A stretch of 64,000 nt of DNA from Toxoplasma gondii ME49 (lineage: Eukaryota; Apicomplexa; Conoidasida; Eucoccidiorida; Sarcocystidae): assembly GCF_000006565.2 (NCBI RefSeq), contig NC_031477.1, forward strand, positions 56,528 to 120,527, read 5' to 3'. Below are positions 1 through 10,510 of the stretch, piece after piece. The translations under genes were made by a program, and so were the position numbers. How positions within the stretch are numbered: the first letter of the stretch is position 1; each line of letters opens with the position of its first letter. Below the pieces are notes generated by a model. It saw nothing but the letters and a program-made list of their open reading frames with translations, was not told the origin of the DNA and searched no databases.

Positions 1-237
1 TTCAGACAGTCCACCAAGAAAAACCGTTACTACATCATCCCACAACGATTGTGGGCCTTCGGGTGCTTTCAGACAGCTACAGTAGACTGTCGACGATTTG
101 GTGTCTTATGTTGCCGGGACATAGTAGCATAGTCAACACTGTTCAATCGGCAGTGCCTCTCCACTGACAGCTGTGCCAGTGTAACGTTGATGAGGAATGC
201 TGTCCATGAAACACCGCATCGCGAGAGAAGCCACTCG

Positions 238-1223
238 CTATCGCGTTGTCCACAAAACTTCTGTCTCTCGGGAGACGGGGTTAACTGAGAAAGGCCAGAC
301 ATAGCCGTGGAACCCGGAATCTTGCCACTCTGGAAAATAACTGCCCAATTCATGATGGGCAGGAAATGCCGACGAGTCGCTGTCGAGCTGCAGAGAATTG
401 GTGAGCTCGACTGGCGCTCTTAAATGCCAGGCACACCACCGACGTCCCGATAATGCAGAACCCAAACTTACACATTCGTCCTTGCCACTGCCGCCTTCTG
501 CAAGTCTGCGTCGTGTGTGTCCCTCAGTGGTTTCATTGGTGTTTGTCACCAACTTTTGCCGGCACTGCTGTAGCTTGATAGCAGCCAGCATTAGCCCCAG
601 GAGTGCTGTCAGCAAGACGCCCAGCGACGCGGCAGTCGTTATTCTTGTACGACGTATAGCCTTCGCTTTCTTCGTGGTTGGGTCACTTCTGTAGAGCAAA
701 GGCAGACACGCAATTGCCTTATAAATCATGGACTGCATTTGTTCCAGTGGAGCACCAAAAGAATAGAAGAAACTGCCGCGCACATTCAGTGTGACATTAA
801 AACAACACTTGGAAGAACAGTGAATGTTTTTCGAGAAAGCTACAGTGGTATCGTGGCTGAAGATCAACTTTGCTCCAGTATGGTGCCCTGACACTGGACG
901 ACACGAGTTTCACCCGCTGTAGTGTTTTCGTGGCCTCAAGTCTAATCCAGGGTTGAACACCGCTCACATCACATAGCGTGCCCACCCTACCTCGTCGACG
1001 TTTTCGAAAGATGAACGGCTTGTTTTCCCTGTTGTGGCACTTCGACCGGTACGACTGAGATTAGGACTGCTGACGTCACATCGCTTCCATCGGTCAGGGT
1101 AACAGTTTCCGATCCAACACCGCCTGCTGCCATATCCCTAGCTTCAATGCAGCAGTTGTGCCCATCGCACAAAAAAAGGATGACAAAAGCCAGAGCGGCT
1201 GTGAACGGCGGATTCACCTTCAT
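238..1223 (-). CDS. Predicted secreted single-pass membrane protein, two exons
   Basis: My model is complement(join(238..856,991..1223)), 283 residues. Exon 1 starts at the ATG at 1223 and opens with a signal peptide (MKVNPPFTAALAFVILF, then a small-residue/Cys region near residues 18-27). It ends at a good donor, GAG|GTAGGG (GT at 990-989). The acceptor TTGATCTTCAG, ending at 857, leaves a 134-base intron. This junction keeps the frame exactly (AG+C = Ser), which is the main support for the model. Exon 2 has a Cys cluster (residues about 91-96) and a basic stretch (TKKAKAIRRTR). Next comes one hydrophobic segment at about 150-172 (ITTAASLGVLLTALLGLMLA), then a tail of about 110 residues. The order signal peptide, basic stretch, transmembrane segment, tail is that of the small lineage-specific secreted families of Toxoplasma and relatives. 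Assignment to such a family is inference from architecture. The function is unknown. The pyrimidine tract before the acceptor is weak. Confidence 0.6.
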
Positions 1224-2027
1224 ATTGGTCTGATAGATCTATGACGCGATTCGCAACGACGCAGATTTTGCGTTCCCACTGTGCGGGGCACGGAAGAGTT
1301 GGGAGTTTCCACAGCGCAGGTGTTATGGGAATGAGCAAATGAACAGATTAAGAGTGTGCTTTTTCCGTGTCCACTTTGCTCCGGGCAAAAGTGGTCCTAT
1401 CGGAAACAAACAGGGGGAAAAGCTAAGCGGCAAGACGTCCGCCAAGGCAGCGTCAGCCCCAACGTAGCTCACAAGACGCGTGCAGCTTTTTTGTCTCTAG
1501 CAGGCGAATATAGAAACATCATTACCGAAGAAGCTCCACAAGAGTGTTGCAGAGTGACCCCTGCCCACGACCACCTTATCCAAGGCAACGACAGAAAACT
1601 GTCCAACCATATTTGGGGGGCTGCATCGACCCGTGCAGCGCAGTGTGCAGCGAGCGCGTGAAAGGCGTGCGGCGCAGCTCCGAAGACGACGTAGTCGAAA
1701 GTGGGTCTGAGCACAACGTTGGAGGCATTCGTCCGCTCTCGGCATCCTGGGACCCTGCCATCGTCGTGGAAAATGGGAAGCAGGGTCATCACCATCTTCC
1801 GCATAGTCCTTCATACTTGTGTTCGTAACAACGCAGTCGCACAGGATAAGACGTACCTGCTTGCTGCTCTGGCCCAGCAGCCGACATGGTTGGAACGCAG
1901 GGTTGTTTCGACTTTTATAAAATGACATTTCGGCACAGCAAACAACTCAGAACTAAGTACTGTAAACTGAAACCAGAAAGCCACAGCTAAGCCCCTAAGA
2001 ACCCCACGCCCAAAAACCTCGTCCTTA
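1224..2027. other. Region with no supported gene
   Basis: Several overlapping open frames of 60-143 codons lie on both strands here. None has a signal peptide, a recognisable domain or convincing splice sites. The stretch just left of 1338 would be the 5' flank of the minus-strand gene at 238-1223. I see no repeat from the array further right. Confidence 0.4.
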
Positions 2028-2037
2028 TGTCATAAGC

Positions 2038-2644
2038 ATGAAGGGTGTCTTCGTTGTTCAAGCTGCGGTAGTGTTGTACGTTGCTTGAAGAACCTGGCTC
2101 TTGCGTCGTCGTGATTCAGAGGATCTTCTAAAACTTACATATGTGTGTTCGAATCGTCGGCAGCACCGGTAATCGGTTGGATGACACCATTACTCTCCTG
2201 CCGGCTTCGATTTTTTCTACTCCATTTGGCAGCAGGGGAGGGCAGATATACAGTTCGTTGTATCGTGAGATGCGCGCGGCACACGAAATTAAGTGCTCTA
2301 CAAAGGCTCCCTCGTTGTCGGCATCAGTTAGAATTTCGTATTCAGCGGCAGTGTCACACCTAGTTTCGTCAACGCCGCTTACACTTCTCATCGTATTCCA
2401 CTTTCTGCGGCGACTATGGGTTACGAGTGCACTTTGTGATGGCTGCCAGTGTCGGTGTTTCCTCTCTCGAGCGGGTGCTGAAGATGCAGGCGCAGTTGAG
2501 TTCTGTGTGACGTATACTTGTTCATGTCTTCCGGAAAAGTTTGAAAACCCATCGGATTGCTTCAACGCATGTATACACGGCTGCTACACATCCGGGCAAG
2601 GCATGGCACTTGAGACGGCTTCAAGCTTCTCGGACCTTTTCTGA
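2038..2644 (+). CDS. Weak candidate gene: signal-peptide-like exon plus Cys-rich frame
   Basis: At 2038 an ATG opens MKGVFVVQAAVVLYVA, which looks like a signal peptide and then hits a stop. A consensus-like donor (GTACGT) lies at 2076 inside that run, and an acceptor ending in TTCAG lies at 2119. Joining them gives a frame open only to 2363. A second plus-strand frame, 2141-2644 (167 codons), has a hydrophobic run and a Cys-rich end (CVTYTCSCLPEKFENPSDC), but an in-frame stop at 2129 prevents direct joining. A minus-strand frame at 2128-2565 (145 codons) overlaps it, so at most one can be real. No family is recognised. Either strand, or neither, could be coding. Confidence 0.22.
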
Positions 2645-2650
2645 CGGTAT

Positions 2651-5600
2651 CGTACAACCAGGAGCCGTCTCCAAGTTGGTCCTTTGTACTCCTTCGATTG
2701 CTCACAAGATCTTCTCTTGGGAAGTGCATCACTTCTTCGCTCAAATTTGGAATTGTGAGGTGTCACAATCGAGTTTGCAACTCGTTCCAGGATGTCTCCC
2801 AAGAATAACCAGATATGTGATGGAAATAATACACCGGCCACCTGGCACGTGCTTCATGGGAACTTCAAACCGGCATCCGTGAATTCCAAACGGACTGAGG
2901 TGCCAGAGACTTCGTGCGCGAGATCGGCCGTCCTGCTTTGATCATTACTTCCATGTAGAAACACTTCGCCTCGATGACGCGCGAAAAAAAATGTTGTAGA
3001 ATGGAGAAAAATCGGTTTCAAGACTATCACGTCTCTTGCTTGACTACTGGATCCCTGAGGCGGTCAGCCTGTGTTGTTGAGCTTTGGCTTTTCCCCGGTT
3101 TGAGACTGGAGGCTTCCAGGACAGGAAATCGGCTCTAGCAACGAGGCATGCAGAAGACCCGCACACGCTGCAGACCCGTATTCTCAGATCTGGACGAGCG
3201 AAACGGCACTTGTCTATAATTATATCGCTTTGGATGCCTTGGTACTTGCATGATTCTCTCATCCTTTCTCTACTATGGACTCGCTGTGCGGATACCGTCA
3301 CAACCATCAGCGACTCGCCTGTCTTGAGTGAAGAATTCCTTAATGCGTGTTGCCGATCTGCATTCACCTAGTGTACATTGTTGGCTCGTCAAAACGGGAA
3401 CCTTCGGAAGAAATGCACTCGTGAGGCTGTTTCGCTTCACACTTTTGTATATTCTCCTCAACTGAAGAAAGACCTTCATACACTTTCTCTGCTAGGCAGA
3501 ATGACGCTCTGCTCTGTAGCGTAAAATGGCCTTTACGGCATTGATACCTTATTTTTGAATGCTTTCATCGATGTGGAACCTGAGTCTACTGAGTAGTTGT
3601 TTATATCTGTAACAAGGTTTGGAGGGATTTCATCGGCTACACAAGATGGCTGTGGCCTTACTCAGGTAGCTTTTCCGATTTTCCATTCTCGTTCAGTATG
3701 ACCTGCGGATGGCAACATGCATGCAGCTCTATACATGGAAGGACCCGGGCGAACGCCCTCTCATTCTCATCGTGCCAGTCGTTCGATAGTTTACCTTTCT
3801 CCACTGCTGAAACCCACTTCCGCCCGAGGCTCATTTTCGCCCTTGCCTCGTTGCCCACTCTTTGTTGATCACTGTTTTGTTGGGAGGCGATCATCCAAGC
3901 GTCAGGACTTCCACTGTTGCAAGCACGAAAGTCCGATCAGATGCTGTGGACTGAAGTTTGTTTTTTAAGATGCTGGATATCTCCTCCGTTATTCACCCAG
4001 TCCTTTCTTATGTGCCTCTTTGGCACGTTTTTTTCCCTTCTCGATTTGCCAGTTGCATCTTCTGGGACAGCTGCGTGAGCCCCCTCTCGTATGCGTCTTC
4101 TTCTGTCTGCCCTTCACTCCTAGTTCTCGTTCTTCAGTTTTTCCATTCTTTTTTCGGCTGCCTTCTTTCTCTAGTCCTGCTCATTTGGTGTCCCCTGCCC
4201 AGGAGCTCATTTAGTTGCTGCCTCTCATTCCTTCAGACGGTCCCTTCAAGGTCTTTAAAGCCCTTCCTTGCATGTCTCTTCCCTCTGCTGTTTGTTCGTC
4301 TATCTCAGCATCGTCTCTGTGCTGTTGGGCAGCTACTGTTTCCACTCTGTCACTTTTTTCGTCACCTGTTTACACCAATTTTCCTACCTTTCGACTGCCA
4401 TAATCCGGACGTTGTTTACGTGTTGCTGCACCAAACAGGGATTACCTGTTGTACCTCTGCAGTGGTATCAATAGTACACAGTGTTGATGGGCAGCAGGCG
4501 CTCTCCCTGGTTCGTCATCTATTCTTACTCTACTTTTTGAAAAATGGAGACACGGCTGTAGTCCACACGGGAGATCGACGGACCTGAAGAGAACGAAAAC
4601 TCCTTCTGGGTCTCTGCGACAATTCGGTAGCAGCGACGTTTGCTGACTATCCTGGCGTTGTGCGCGTGCTTTGTCTTCTCCACTTTGTTTTCTTCGGTTT
4701 ACCGTGAAGCAAACAGGCACCGTCAGCAGACCCTCGACGAGCTGCGGAAAAGTGCCTTGAGTCCTAGTGAAGGACAGCTGGAGACAGAGGCTGGCTGGGA
4801 GAGCAACGCCGAAGAACAGAAGGGCACGGACGAGAGTCTGAGGAAGCAGTGAGACACGTAAATGAACTGGGAACACTCATCTTCCATGGCGTAACAGAGG
4901 AACGAAAAACAGCTGCGCACGAGGTTCTTTGCCCCCATTCCTTTTCTCCCTTCCTTCGCTTGTGTGGAGGAGACTAGTACTCAGAAATACTCAGTGCGGC
5001 ATCCCGGACATTTTCTCGGAGGCACGACCACTGCGGTAGTTTCAACTCACTCGCATTTGAATATCTGTGCGTATGTGTTCCTTTGTGTCTTCGTGGTGCT
5101 TGCATTTATGCGCTTTAATGCTGCTTGCTCATGGAGGCAATCCAGCGGCAGAGGAATGCAAAAGACCATACGGAGGATCGACGCCTGCAGGAGGAGCACC
5201 GCGTTCTCTGTGCTGCGGAGAGTGTGGGCACCTTAGACGCAACGGCTTTATCGCCACGTTGCGCTCAGGAGCAACATGAGGAAATTCGAAAACAAACTTT
5301 ACAGTGAATCACTTGCCAGCAATTGCACCGGCAGCACGCCTGAGATGCGTGAGACGCTCCTGTGGGTATGATCAAGGCAACGGAGCGATGTAACAACCTT
5401 GTACAGGGGTTACTGTGCACATGCCCAAGAGTGTGGGTACATGCGCGTGGGGTTTGTTTTGTGTGCCTTTTCTCATGTTTTCGCCACTCCAGATGCGTGC
5501 TTAAGTGTGCCTGTCATGATACGCCTGCAAATGTATATCTGCATCTACCTTTCCGTGGTGTGTGCCGTGCTACTCTACCTCTCATGGACTAGACCATGCC

Positions 5601-7598
5601 GATGGGGATGTCTGTCGCCGCCTCACAGTACCGATCAGCCCCTGGTACCCTAAATACCATTTCATCATCTGTCTTCTTCCCAGCTTCTCCTGTTTGGTTA
5701 CTTTCACACCATCATGAGACCCGAAGTACACAGTTGGGGCCTATGAGATGACGAACGCTAATGGTGGCTGCAGATTTTCTCTTGACCCAAATGGAGTTTA
5801 GGGTGCGTGTGCTTCCCGTGGTTGCAGTTTGCTTCATCTCCCGTTGTCTTCTTGAGCCTTCGTGGTCGTTTGTATGTCTTTCTTCGTATCGTCTATCTTC
5901 ATTCTCTTCAACTCCCAACTTGTGTGTGTATTTCCTATAACAGTTTCTCGATCTTTTGTATGTCACCATTCTGTGTGTCGCCCCCCCTCGTGACCTGTGT
6001 ATTGACGAGAGAGAGAGGGGGAAAACCACACGATTCAGAGACGGAGGTCGTTGGTCTGCTTCTGCCGTCGAACGTGAAGCAGCACCACCGCGGAAACGTC
6101 ATCGATAAATTCACGATACGTGCTCCTCATAAAGTAAAACGCACATACTGAAGGCAAAGGCCACAACACGAAACGGAACGCGTGCTCGTCCGTCTCTTTT
6201 GGTATATGAGATTATAGCCTTGTTCTGTCGTTACTGAACTTTCCGTCCTTCTCCCGAAATCGCATTTTTCGGTTTCGTCTGCTTCATGGACTTGTGCTCA
6301 TGATGTACTCTACACATGCAAATCAGCTGACAGAATCTATCAAACACAGCGAAAGACCAAAATGTGTCCTCTGTTTACCCATTCTGCAGACCTATAAGCG
6401 AACGGCATGCTTGTATGCACATGGTCGTGTTTATTCTGAGAAACCTTACCATCCTAACGGTTCCCGTTCTATGCTGTATTAGTCGTATCCCTTCTTTCTT
6501 CAGATGTATGTGCGGTCATTGCTTGACTAGGAGGTCGTCAGTCGCCCGACTTCCTCTGTCGTAGTTTGATTTTTCGCGTTTGCTGTCTTCTCTGTCCTTG
6601 CTCCAGTGCACGAACCTCCGAGCCGCATGCGCCCCACTTGCGCTCGAGTCTGCCCGCCTTCTCCGTTCTTCGCCCTTGCCTTGCTCTGGACCAACTTTCG
6701 ACTGGACTGTCGGCGTGGGAGTGCAGAAACATCGCGCCCGCTATGCTTCCGAGACGGCGCCTCTTCGTTTTCGTCGGTGCGTAACGAAGATACAAAACCG
6801 CTAGTCTTTGTTACTCTGCTGTGCCGCGCAACAGTCAAGCGTAAGAGGACGTCTGCATATAGAGGCAGAACCTGCCCGCGTTTTTTTTCTTGTGGGTGGA
6901 AGGGTGCGAACAATCGTGGTGTTGGCGTCATCCCGATTAATTTGATTTCTCTCCTCTTGTTTTCCTTTCTGTGCGGTTGCCACCTGATTTTTCGTCCTTC
7001 TAAGCATCAATTGTGAAGCTTCAAACTGCATGCTCAGTTCGCGTCCTGTGCCGATGTGAGAAGTATCTTTCAGTAGGACGTGCCAGTTCGGCATCCCGCT
7101 ATATCACACACTTTTTGTGCCAAGACACTTTAACCGTTTATTGCGTTTGATTCTTGCCTGCTGTTGTGCCTTTTCTCTTGGTGGTTTTTTCAGATGTTGT
7201 CTTTTGACCGTACCTTCCTTCTAAACGGTGTTTGTGTATTTTCCGGTCAATAAGTTGGATCTCGTAGGAGGCGTTTCCGACATCGTGCCCTTTTCGCCTG
7301 TTCTCGTTATAGGAGGGTACTTACCTGCATGTACGAACTAGGTTATTGAAATCAACCGATCTAGAGTCATGATGTCTTCATATCGTTTACCGTTATATTC
7401 GGTGATCCTATGTTTATATTGGTAGTTTTAGATATACGGTACGTGGAAGTCGGACCAACTTCCACACACACCGACCCGACAAGAATTCCTACTTTTGAAT
7501 GTTTCGCATATGTCTGCTCAGCGTTTTGTAGAGCCACTGTGTTTGCGTGTCCATTTCCTCCGCGTGTCTCTCCGTTTGCTGTTGTCTCTTCATTTCCT
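2651..7598. other. Non-repetitive DNA with no supported gene
   Basis: This stretch of about 5 kb holds only chance-length open frames. The longest (3958-4587, 209 codons) is an artefact of a T/C-rich tract: it is made almost wholly of Phe, Leu, Ser, Cys and Pro. Other pyrimidine-rich stretches near 5.8-6.0 kb and 6.5-7.0 kb could be leader or intron sequence of genes I cannot model. A short GA run lies at about 6006-6021. I found no RNA gene or organelle fragment. Confidence 0.35.
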
Positions 7599-7829
7599 AT
7601 GGCGTCCTCCGCTTCGTCTTCTCGCCCCTCCACCGATGGGCCAGCGGGCGCACGAGGCCCGGGACAGCACCACAGTGTCTGATATGGAGCCTACGAGTGG
7701 ATGGGCGAGCAAGACTACAGAGAGGGAGCCACGTCCTGTCGTCTTAGAGGTGAAGACGGGGAGGAACAACGTGCTGAACTACGAACCAGTAAAAGGCCTT
7801 GAGCCCCTTTCTTTGCCGTGTCGGATGTG
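7599..7829 (+). CDS. Possible short first exon
   Basis: Two start codons follow a long pyrimidine-rich stretch that resembles a coccidian 5' leader. The ATG at 7599 (context CCTATGG) gives a 27-residue Ser/Pro/Gly-rich peptide. The ATG at 7636 gives 65 residues of soluble, charged sequence (for example KTTEREPRPVVLEVKTGRN). That frame ends in a stop at the TAA of 7831, but a reasonable donor, ATGTG|GTAAAAG, sits just before it. It could therefore be exon 1 of a gene whose next exon I cannot find. No domain is recognised. Confidence 0.2.
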
Positions 7830-7832
7830 GTA

Positions 7833-9454
7833 AAAGAGTACGCCTGAGAGCTGCGATTGTCGAAATTCTGAGTCTGGCAGCAAATGCCAAGATGGAGAGA
7901 GACACAAAGAATAAGCTGAAGAGAAAAAACTGTTGTTCTTAACACATGCACAAGGCGGCGCAGTGAACTACAGGCTTTCGTCTTGTGCGTCCGAGTGACG
8001 AACATCTCCCTCCAGCCTCCTTTGTTTCTGTGATGAGACGCGCGCACTTTCTGCCGGGGTTATCGTTGTATCGGCTTGTCGCTTTCCCGCTTTAGACCGA
8101 CTTTCGCACCTCATCTCCCCTATGTTCCAAGCTAGCCCACGCAGTGAAACTTACCTGTGATATTCACTGGTTCTCTAATTGTATGCGCCGCATCTTTGTC
8201 GTCCCTCACGATGCCAGTTGCGGCGTCGGCTGTAGCTGCGGTTGCTAAGGAGGACTGTCTCAGAGACCTGTTTCCGTTCTCACTTTTGACCTTGGCTGTC
8301 GTTTGCCATCTCGCATCAAAGTTGAGGAGGCGGTTCGCTCATTCTTGTCTTCTCTTTTATCGTCGTGTATTTGCGTTTCACTTTGTCTCTAGGGAATTGT
8401 TCCCAAACAACCGGATCGTGTCACGGTCGGGCGATATCTGTGCAGCTGCGGATGCACTTCGGAAAGGAAACGCTTCAGTGTAAGCACGCGCGCTCGACGC
8501 GACAGTTACATAGTCTGCAGTTTCCGTGAACGGAGGACTTCTTTCGCGCGCAGTACTCAAACTTCAGAAGGATCTCACAAAGTAAAGATGGCTGCTGCCG
8601 ATTTCCATTTCTTTTTTGAGGTGGAAAATCAGCTGAGAAGTGTGGACGCTGGAGCTGGGAGTTCTGGCGCAGCTGCGAGCCCATCCCTGACACGCGTCAG
8701 GTCGATTCTCGGCGTATTTATAGACCAGAAGATGTCGTATTTTTTGCCGTGATATGATATCTCGCTGGAAATTACCGAAATGAATGAATAACAAAGGGCA
8801 AGTAAGATGAGACGTCACTCCCTAGCGTCTTGCTTAATCTGGCACTCAGTGGTAGAGAAGAGGAGGAATCACTCACAAGTGCGGAACTCTGATTCTTGTT
8901 CGTGCCGCGTTTTATCAATGCGGCATGGCGACGGGCTTATCTTTGCCCATCTACAGACTATCTGTCTAATTAGGGTTGTATTTTCACGTTCCAGCGCCAC
9001 ATTCCTGTTTTTCTTGGAAGCTAAATCACCGCCGCTGTGCGGCACTTATTTGCATTTTTACATCCGAGATGAACGAAACTACTCTTATCTCAAATCTTGT
9101 TGTCTGGAGCTACGCCCTGCGGCAGAGAATGTGAGGGTGCCTCGAGAAGTACGTCGTCGGTGTATTCCGAGAGTTTCATTGAATTTTACGGAGCGTGTTA
9201 TTCGCCACCATCAAGGTACACAGAAGCGAAAGAATTCTCTGTTTGTCTACGAGGGATTTTTGGCGCAGCTTGCAGAAGATGAACCTTAGAGGAAAGTGCT
9301 GGAACCGAGTCTTGTAGCTCCACGAGCTGCAATGCTGTTCGCGCTGTTCGACCTTGAACACGAGTTAAAGGTCGTCTGGGACATGGAGGTATGCCAAAAA
9401 TACTGGCAACACAGCGACGGAAATGGTAGCAGATGGAAAGGAATGTACGTGCGC
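7833..9454. other. Region with no supported gene
   Basis: A plus-strand frame at 8807-9289 (160 codons) is the longest here. It has basic, mixed composition and no motif, signal peptide or convincing splice site, so I do not call it. Base composition is ordinary until about 9455, where AT content rises sharply at the organelle-derived insert. Confidence 0.3.
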
Positions 9455-9500
9455 AATATTGTTTTATAAGATAATTATCGTCTAAAAAAAGCAATATCTA

Positions 9501-9548
9501 CTTAGCCAGTTGGTGAAGTAATAGTTTTACCAAGGCGAAGATTAGTAA
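9501..9548 (+). pseudogene. Apicoplast SSU rRNA fragment (about E. coli 230-285)
   Basis: The plus strand reads TTAGCCAGTTGGTGAAGTAA and continues to ACCAAGGCGAAGATTAGTA. This is the sense strand of the conserved 16S segment TTAGCTAGTTGGTGAGGTAA...ACCAAGGCGATGATCAGTA. It is truncated on both sides and lies in the opposite orientation to the neighbouring SSU piece. The two pieces share AGTAAT at 9543-9548, which looks like a microhomology join. Confidence 0.8.
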
Positions 9549-9656
9549 TTTTGGAAAACGCTTGTATCCCCCTTATTACCGCGGCTGCTGGCACGGAGTT
9601 AGCTGATACTTTTTAAACTTTGTCACGTCAGTATTATTTTTTAAGCAAAGGAAGTA
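9543..9656 (-). pseudogene. Apicoplast SSU rRNA fragment with the 530 loop
   Basis: The minus strand contains GTGCCAGCAGCCGCGGTAAT, the most conserved 16S motif (E. coli about 515-533). It is preceded by CAGCTAACTCC and followed by GGGGGATACAAGCGTT and then TCCAAAATTACT, which matches the normal continuation at E. coli about 545-565. Identification is firm. On its 5' side it is joined directly to the first bases of the SSU gene, skipping roughly 400 bases. Confidence 0.9.
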
Positions 9657-9675
9657 GTGATCAAACTCTTAATAA
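9657..9675 (-). pseudogene. 5' end of apicoplast SSU rRNA
   Basis: The minus strand reads AAGAGTTTGATCA, the universal 16S start (AGAGTTTGATC...). The match stops right after GATC and jumps to the region near E. coli 430, so the 5' domain of the gene is missing here. Part of that domain is the inverted piece at 9501-9548. Confidence 0.75.
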
Positions 9676-9718
9676 TTTCCTGAACCTTTAAAACATCTTC
9701 GGGAGAAATACACATATA

Positions 9719-9790
9719 TGGCGATAAACGGACTTGAACCGTAAACTTCATTTTTGCAAAAAACATGCTCTACCTCCTCAACTATACTCC

Positions 9791-9792
<2 letters not shown>
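9719..9792 (-). pseudogene. trnA: tRNA-Ala(UGC), apicoplast type, degenerate
   Basis: On the minus strand a full cloverleaf can be laid out. It has GTTG/GAGC as the D stem, anticodon loop TTTGCAA (anticodon TGC, Ala) and T arm ACGG-TTCAAGT-CCGT. The 3' end is TATCGCC plus discriminator A. The 5' arm is GGGGAGTA where GGGGATA is expected, so one base is inserted. Position 70 is G, which destroys the G3:U70 pair that alanyl-tRNA synthetase needs. It lies 5' of the SSU start on the same strand. I judge it a pseudogene inside the nuclear insertion. Confidence 0.8.
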
Positions 9793-9833
<41 letters not shown>

Positions 9834-9842
9834 TGTATATAT
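9793..9842. repeat. AT dinucleotide tract
   Basis: A nearly pure (AT)n tract with a few C/G interruptions near its right end (ACATATATGTATATATA) separates the two tRNA pseudogenes. It has probably expanded after insertion. Confidence 0.9.
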
Positions 9843-9846
9843 AATG

Positions 9847-9918
9847 TCTTCAGTAGCTCAGTGGTCAGAGCTTTCGGCCGTTAACTGAAGAATCAGAAAT
9901 TCAACTTGCTAGTGAATC
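9847..9918 (+). pseudogene. trnN: tRNA-Asn(GUU), apicoplast type, degenerate
   Basis: The acceptor start TCTTCAG, then TA, the D arm GCTC-AGTGGTCA-GAGC and the anticodon arm TTCGG-CCGTTAA-CTGAA (anticodon GTT) identify tRNA-Asn. Base 33 is C instead of the nearly invariant U. The T stem would be AGCAA/TTGCT but one base is missing (AGAA). The 3' acceptor strand keeps only TGAA of the expected CTGAAGA. It is therefore not functional as read. Confidence 0.7.
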
Positions 9919-10340
9919 TAAATCTTTTTACTGCTACTTTTTCCGTAAAGTATACTACAGAGGTTAGTATTGTTCTAATTTACTATAAAATATTCGCTTC
10001 TGTATTTAAAAATCGTTCTATTACTGTTTTTTCATATAATGTGTTGTTTACGTTTACAATATAATTTATTTAAAATTATATGGAAAAACAGTTTACTAAA
10101 ATTTTTACAAGTATATATAAAAAATAAGTTTCGACAAACTGAAAATTCAAAAATAAATGAAATCATAAATATTTATTATATATATTCAACCAATGTAAAA
10201 AATGTTTCTTTAATACTCTTTAAAAACTTGTTTCAAAAAATATTTTTTTATATATTTTTTAAAAGCATTTCTTAGTTTTAGCTGTAAACTCTCTAAAATA
10301 TTTTTTAGTAGTAATTTAATTATAAAAATTGTTTTAATAA
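9919..10340. other. AT-rich plastid-derived filler with unidentified frame
   Basis: This is extremely AT-rich sequence between the tRNA-Asn and LSU pieces. A 78-codon frame at 10039-10275 on the plus strand is rich in Lys, Asn, Ile and Phe, like apicoplast proteins, but I cannot assign it to any plastid gene. It may be a scrambled protein-gene fragment or intergenic plastid DNA. Confidence 0.4.
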
Positions 10341-10341
10341 A

Positions 10342-10510
10342 ATTTCCCCCGTACTGCAACTGACACAAGTGAGTAAGTACTATAAACTTCTTTTTAAGAA
10401 ACTCTGCAAAACAATGCTGTAACTTCGGGATAAATGATGCCTATAAGGCTGCAATTAAAAACTTCAATCGATTGTTTATCAAAAACACAGGTCAACGTAG
10501 AGGTGTATAC
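10342..10510 (+). pseudogene. Apicoplast LSU rRNA fragment, domain IV
   Basis: The plus strand contains CCCGTACTGCAACTGACACA, then AAACTCTGCAAAACAATGCT, then GTAACTTCGGGATAAATG. Further on it has GGCTGCAATTAAAAAC and GTTTATCAAAAACACAGGTC. These match, in order, conserved 23S blocks of domain IV (E. coli roughly 1670-1850). The match fades after about 10,510, where nuclear-type sequence begins. The long collinear run favours plastid over mitochondrial origin, because coccidian mitochondrial LSU is broken into small pieces. Confidence 0.85.

Larger units (their letters stand above)
9455..10510. other. Rearranged nuclear insertion of apicoplast DNA (NUPT)
   Basis: This island of about 1 kb is far more AT-rich than its flanks and holds pieces of at least four apicoplast genes. 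These are SSU rRNA (three non-collinear pieces on both strands), tRNA-Ala(UGC), tRNA-Asn(GUU) and LSU rRNA domain IV. Apicomplexan mitochondria have no tRNA genes and have shattered rRNAs, so the source must be the plastid. Both tRNAs carry changes that break their stems and the SSU rRNA is scrambled, so this is a decaying insertion and not live plastid DNA. The limits are judged from composition and are good to a few tens of bases. A mis-joined assembly of plastid reads is the main alternative. Confidence 0.82.

Noticed and set aside
3958..4587. 209-codon plus-strand open frame, hydrophobic, could be read as a multi-pass membrane protein
   Set aside because: It lies in a T/C-rich tract whose translation is almost only Phe, Leu, Ser, Cys and Pro; overlapping frames look the same. 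No splice sites or start context.
9501..9675. Functional plastid or bacterial SSU rRNA gene
   Set aside because: Only three short pieces in conflicting order and orientation remain, so it cannot encode a working rRNA.
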